From contig JAIEQO010000572.1 of assembly GCA_019747655.1 (NCBI GenBank), forward strand, positions 1 to 42,925: DNA of 42,925 nt. The letters are read 5' to 3'. Position numbers and translations under genes: made by a program. The stretch comes from Gemmataceae bacterium. GTDB taxonomy: Bacteria > Planctomycetota > Planctomycetia > Gemmatales > Gemmataceae. Position 1 is the stretch's first letter. Every line of letters begins with the position of its first letter. Shown in pieces: positions 40,254-42,925 of this stretch. The notes beneath the pieces were generated by a model. The model was not told the DNA's origin, did no database searches, and saw nothing but the letters and a program-made list of their open reading frames with translations.

Positions 40254-41108
40254 TCACCTCTTCTTCGCCGCCGCGACCTTTAGCTTCATGAAGGCGAGGC
40301 CCTTGGTGTACACGTCCTCCGGGCTGGGGAAGAGGTCCCGCCAGACCCGGGTGGCGGCGGCCAGGTCCGGTAGCGCCCGGCCGAACGCCTCGATCACCAT
40401 CCACCCGTCGTACCCGACCTCGGCCAGGGTCCCGAAGAACTCGTCCCACCGGACCTGCCCGGTCCCGGGGGTGCCGCGGTCGTTCTCGCTGACGTGGACG
40501 TGGGCCAGGTGCGGGGCCGCCACCCGGATGCCGTCGCTCTGGCTCTTCTCCTCGATGTGGGCGTGGAAGCTGTCGAACATCATCCGGAAGTTCGGGTGGC
40601 CCACCTTCTTCACCAGGTCCGCGGCCTGCCGGGCGGTGGTCAGGGCGTAGCACTCGAACCGGTTGAGGTACTCGATCCCGAGCATCAGGCCCGCCCCCTT
40701 CGCGTGCTCGGCCGCCTCCCGCAGCACGTCGGCGGAGTAGTTCGTCTCGTCGGCCGTCGGGCCGGAGCCGCTGAACACCCCGATGGCCGAGTGGTACGGC
40801 CCGCAGACGGTCTCGGCCCCGAGGGTGTGGTTGACATCCACCACCGTCTTGAGCCACTCGACGGCCCGGCGGCGGACGCCGGCGTCCGGGCTGACGGCGT
40901 TCGTCTCGGCCGTCAGGATGGTGACGGTGGTACACTTCAGGCCGTTCTTCTTCAGCTCCGCGGCGAGCGGCTGGTAGTCGGCCGGCGTCCCGCCGAAGAC
41001 GGGGATTTCGACCCCGTCGAACCCGGCCGCCTTGAGGTCGGCCAGCAGCTTGTAGTGTTCCGGCCCGATGTTCCCGGACCAGAGGAGGAGGTTCATCCCG
41101 TACTTCAT
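40254..41108 (-). CDS. Sugar epimerase/isomerase of the tagatose 3-epimerase family
   Basis: The 284-residue TIM barrel starts MKYGMNLLLWSGNIGPEHY (ATG 41108). Metal ligands fit the family: Glu in LGIEYLNRFECYAL, Asp in MMFDSFHAHIEE, His in HLAHVHVSENDRGTPGTGQV, and Glu in WMVIEAFG. Such enzymes epimerise ketoses at C3 or isomerise hydroxypyruvate-type sugars. The NRFE and SENDRGTPGTG motifs favour the DTE/D-psicose 3-epimerase group. The exact substrate cannot be stated. It lies upstream of the DUF1573 gene on the same strand, separated by 241 bp that contain the inverted repeat. Confidence 0.93.
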   Translation of the reverse strand: MKYGMNLLLWSGNIGPEHYKLLADLKAAGFDGVEIPVFGGTPADYQPLAAELKKNGLKCTTVTILTAETNAVSPDAGVRRRAVEWLKTVVDVNHTLGAETVCGPYHSAIGVFSGSGPTADETNYSADVLREAAEHAKGAGLMLGIEYLNRFECYALTTARQAADLVKKVGHPNFRMMFDSFHAHIEEKSQSDGIRVAAPHLAHVHVSENDRGTPGTGQVRWDEFFGTLAEVGYDGWMVIEAFGRALPDLAAATRVWRDLFPSPEDVYTKGLAFMKLKVAAAKKR

Positions 41109-41223
41109 CGGCGGCACCCGTTCGGGGGGAGGGGACTGTGGCGGCATTGTCCGGGACGGCCGCCCGCCGGGCAAGCGGTAGAATGGCCCCGGTTCCTTCC
41201 TCTCCTCGCTGCCGGGGGTCGTC

Positions 41224-42108
41224 ATGGGGCGTCGGGTGTTCGGGCTGGTGGCGCTGGCCGCGGGCGTGTTCGCGGCGGGTTCGGCCGGGCAGGAGGCGGT
41301 GACGTACAAGAAGTACGCGGACAAACCCGGGGACCGGACCCGGGTGACGAAGACCGAGACGACGGCCACCGACACGGTCTTCACGGTGATGGGCCAGGAG
41401 CAGAAGAAGGGCGAGAAGAAGGTCAAGACGCTGGTGTACGTCAACGAGGTGGTGACCCCGGCCCAGGACGGCGGCCGGCCGGTCAAGCTGAAGCGGACCT
41501 ACGAGACGGTCACCGAGGCCAAGGACGGCGGCCCGGCCGCCAAGCTGCCGCTGGCCGGGAAGACGGTGGTGATCGAGAAGCAGGGCGACAAGTACACGTT
41601 CGCGGACGACGACGGGAAGGCCCTGCCGAAGGTCACGGCCGCCGACCTGGACAACGAGTTCAACAAGCGGGGCGAGGACTTCGGCACCGACGGCCTGTTC
41701 CCGGACAAGCCGATCAAGCCGGGCGACACCTGGGACGCCACCGCCAAGCTCTTGAAGGCGGTGGCCGGGCCGGACGCCCCGTTCGTCCCGGTCGAGGGGA
41801 AGGCGAAGGTGACGGCCAAGCTCCTGAAGGTGGCCAGGGAGGGCGGGCGGACGGTCGGGGACGTGCAGGTCAAGGGGGACATCCCGATCTCCGAGCTGCG
41901 GGCCGCGAAGGGGCCGATGATCAAGCTGACCGGGGACAGCGGGCTGAAGGTCGACCTGACCGGCCGGGGGGTGCTGGACGGGTCGGCCCCGGACGGGTCG
42001 GCGACCGGCAAGCTGACCGTGACCGTCGACGGCGAGGTCCAGGGGATCGGCCTGAAGGTGACGGCCGTGGTCGACACCGTGTCCAAGACCGAGCTGCTGA
42101 AGAAGTAG
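41224..42108 (+). CDS. Secreted hypothetical protein (DUF6263-like)
   Basis: The protein has 294 residues with a clear signal peptide (MGRRVFGLVALAAGVFAAGS). The mature part is rich in Lys/Thr beta strands, with DLFPDKPIKPGDTWDATAKLL in the middle and a VTVDGEVQGIGLKVTAVVDT end. The PxKPGDTW phrase is typical of DUF6263-type secreted proteins. The function is unknown. It is divergent from the epimerase gene (115 bp between starts). A 34-bp perfect inverted repeat begins four bases after its stop. Confidence 0.82.
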   Translation: MGRRVFGLVALAAGVFAAGSAGQEAVTYKKYADKPGDRTRVTKTETTATDTVFTVMGQEQKKGEKKVKTLVYVNEVVTPAQDGGRPVKLKRTYETVTEAKDGGPAAKLPLAGKTVVIEKQGDKYTFADDDGKALPKVTAADLDNEFNKRGEDFGTDGLFPDKPIKPGDTWDATAKLLKAVAGPDAPFVPVEGKAKVTAKLLKVAREGGRTVGDVQVKGDIPISELRAAKGPMIKLTGDSGLKVDLTGRGVLDGSAPDGSATGKLTVTVDGEVQGIGLKVTAVVDTVSKTELLKK

Positions 42109-42112
42109 GCCG

Positions 42113-42190
42113 ACCCCTGTGAGCGTCGGGCCGTCAGGCCGACGGTCGTTGTCGGCACCGTCGGCCTGACGGCCCGACGCTCACAGGGGT
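42113..42190. repeat. Perfect 34-bp inverted repeat, terminator-like
   Basis: Bases 42113-42146 (ACCCCTGTGAGCGTCGGGCC and onward) are exactly complementary to 42157-42190, with a ten-base loop (cgttgtcggc). It begins four bases after the preceding stop codon. The stem is long enough to form a very stable hairpin on either strand. No T-run follows. Confidence 0.93.
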
Positions 42191-42332
42191 CGCGCGCCCC
42201 CCGCCCGCCCGAACACTTCCTTTCATCTCCCGTTGACACGGCCGGGCCTCCGGGTATGGTTCGCCGCTCGCGGGCGGGCGCCGCAGGGGGAAACTGCACG
42301 GCGGCCGCCCCGATCGACCCGGTCAGGACTGA

Positions 42333-42674
42333 GTGACGGACGACGCGACCACCCCGGTGGCGGCGCTGACGGACGCGATCGTGGCGTTCGCCGCGGCCCG
42401 CGGCTGGGAGCCGTACCACACCCCCAAGAACCTCGTCATGGCCCTGGCCAGCGAAGTCGGGGAGCTGTGCGACCTGTTCCGGTGGCTGACCCCGGACGAG
42501 TCCCGGGCGGCGGCCGCCGACCCGGGGCTGCGGGAGGCGGTCGCCGACGAACTGGCCGACGTGGCCAACATCGTCTTCCTGCTCAGCCACCACACCGGGA
42601 TCGATGTGTCGCAGGCCGTCCGGGCGAAGCTGGCGAAGAACGCGATCAAGTACCCGGCGCCGCCTGCGGCGTAG
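42333..42674 (+). CDS. MazG-like nucleotide pyrophosphohydrolase
   Basis: The 113-residue protein starts at GTG 42333 and matches the small dCTPase/RS21-C6-type MazG-like group. MALASEVGELCDLFRWL holds the first metal-binding ExxE-like motif, and AVADELADVANIVFLLS holds the second (ExxD). The closing helix AKLAKNAIKYP carries the conserved Lys residues. It hydrolyses non-canonical or excess (d)NTPs to the monophosphate and pyrophosphate in the cytosol, guarding the pool. The family's HxPKNL segment is present (YHTPKNLVMAL). Confidence 0.92.
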   Translation: MTDDATTPVAALTDAIVAFAAARGWEPYHTPKNLVMALASEVGELCDLFRWLTPDESRAAAADPGLREAVADELADVANIVFLLSHHTGIDVSQAVRAKLAKNAIKYPAPPAA

Positions 42675-42680
42675 TGTTTC

Positions 42681-42764
42681 GTGTCCAGTGTTTAGTGTTT
42701 AGTCGGGGGGTTTGGTGGTTAGTCGCGGCGGTCCCGGTGATCGCCGCCACTAAACACTGGACAC
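42681..42764. repeat. Nested inverted repeat with A+T-rich arms
   Basis: GTGTCCAGTGTTTAGTG (42681-42697) is exactly complementary to 42748-42764. Both arms are surrounded by further partial copies of AGTGTTTAGTG. Inside, ttagtcgcggcg and cgccgccactaa pair with one mismatch. It starts six bases after the MazG-like stop and is strikingly A+T-rich for this genome. Confidence 0.88.
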
Positions 42765-42797
42765 TAAACACTGAACACTCCCACAGGGGGGTGGGCC

Positions 42798-42925
42798 GTG
42801 CGTACCCGACCCGCGTTGTTCGCCGCGGCCGCCGCGGCCGGGATGGTCGCCCTAGGCACGGTGCTGGGCCAGCCGCCGGCCGGGCAGCCGCTCCCGTCCG
42901 CCCCGGCCCGCCCGGCGGGCGATTG
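42798..42925 (+). CDS. Secreted protein, N-terminus only (cut by window edge)
   Basis: GTG 42798 follows a GGGGGG(T)GGG purine stretch. The frame gives MRTRPALFAAAAAAGMVALG, a signal peptide, and then TVLGQPPAGQPLPSAPARPAGD up to the window edge. Start and secretion are well supported; the identity of the mature protein is not visible. Confidence 0.7.
   Translation, partial: MRTRPALFAAAAAAGMVALGTVLGQPPAGQPLPSAPARPAGD

Overview
The window is high-GC chromosomal DNA from a planctomycete, most likely a member of the Gemmataceae. The evidence is the very G+C-rich third codon positions, a DUF1573 secreted protein, a giant FG-GAP protein with the planctomycete N-terminal signature LEALEDRLVP, a TPR/O-GlcNAc-transferase-like (SPINDLY-type) protein, DUF2007 and carboxypeptidase Taq genes, and housekeeping genes (mnmE, selD, rpsR, leuS) scattered outside their usual operons. 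No rRNA, tRNA or CRISPR array was recognised.

Region 1 (1-7.8 kb) is accessory. It opens with the last 25 codons of an IS transposase. A tight three-gene cassette follows: a membrane-anchored unknown, a class-V-aminotransferase-like PLP enzyme and a YdcF/SanA-like DUF218 protein. Next comes a block of visibly lower G+C with a lipoprotein, the relic 3' end of a second YdcF-like gene, a secreted subtilisin-like protease and a membrane-anchored SGNH-hydrolase-like protein.

Region 2 (about 7.8-18.45 kb) looks like an integrative, phage- or plasmid-like element. It holds a DUF932 protein, two paralogous CxxC proteins, two plasmid-replication-like proteins, a TraD/VirD4-type ATPase with an odd P-loop, a run of very small genes separated by strong hairpin terminators, an excisionase-like HTH protein, and a convergent tyrosine integrase whose start lies about 100 bp from the 3' end of mnmE. 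A 68-bp MITE-like hairpin (15447-15514) carries the same terminal sequence as the IS end at position 61-75.

Region 3 (18.5-42.9 kb) is ordinary Gemmataceae chromosome. It contains mnmE with a palindromic element inserted in frame, a DUF2007 membrane protein, an M32 carboxypeptidase, a cluster of duplicated small secreted proteins (one pair and one triplet), the FG-GAP protein, a polytopic membrane protein, selD, a SPINDLY-like transferase with rpsR and a small cytosolic protein in one operon, an MFS transporter, leuS, a DUF1573 protein, a sugar epimerase, a secreted unknown, a MazG-like pyrophosphohydrolase and the start of another secreted protein. At least six large palindromes of unrelated sequence sit within a few bases of stop codons here. 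This placement and the mnmE insertion are the most striking non-genic structure in the window.
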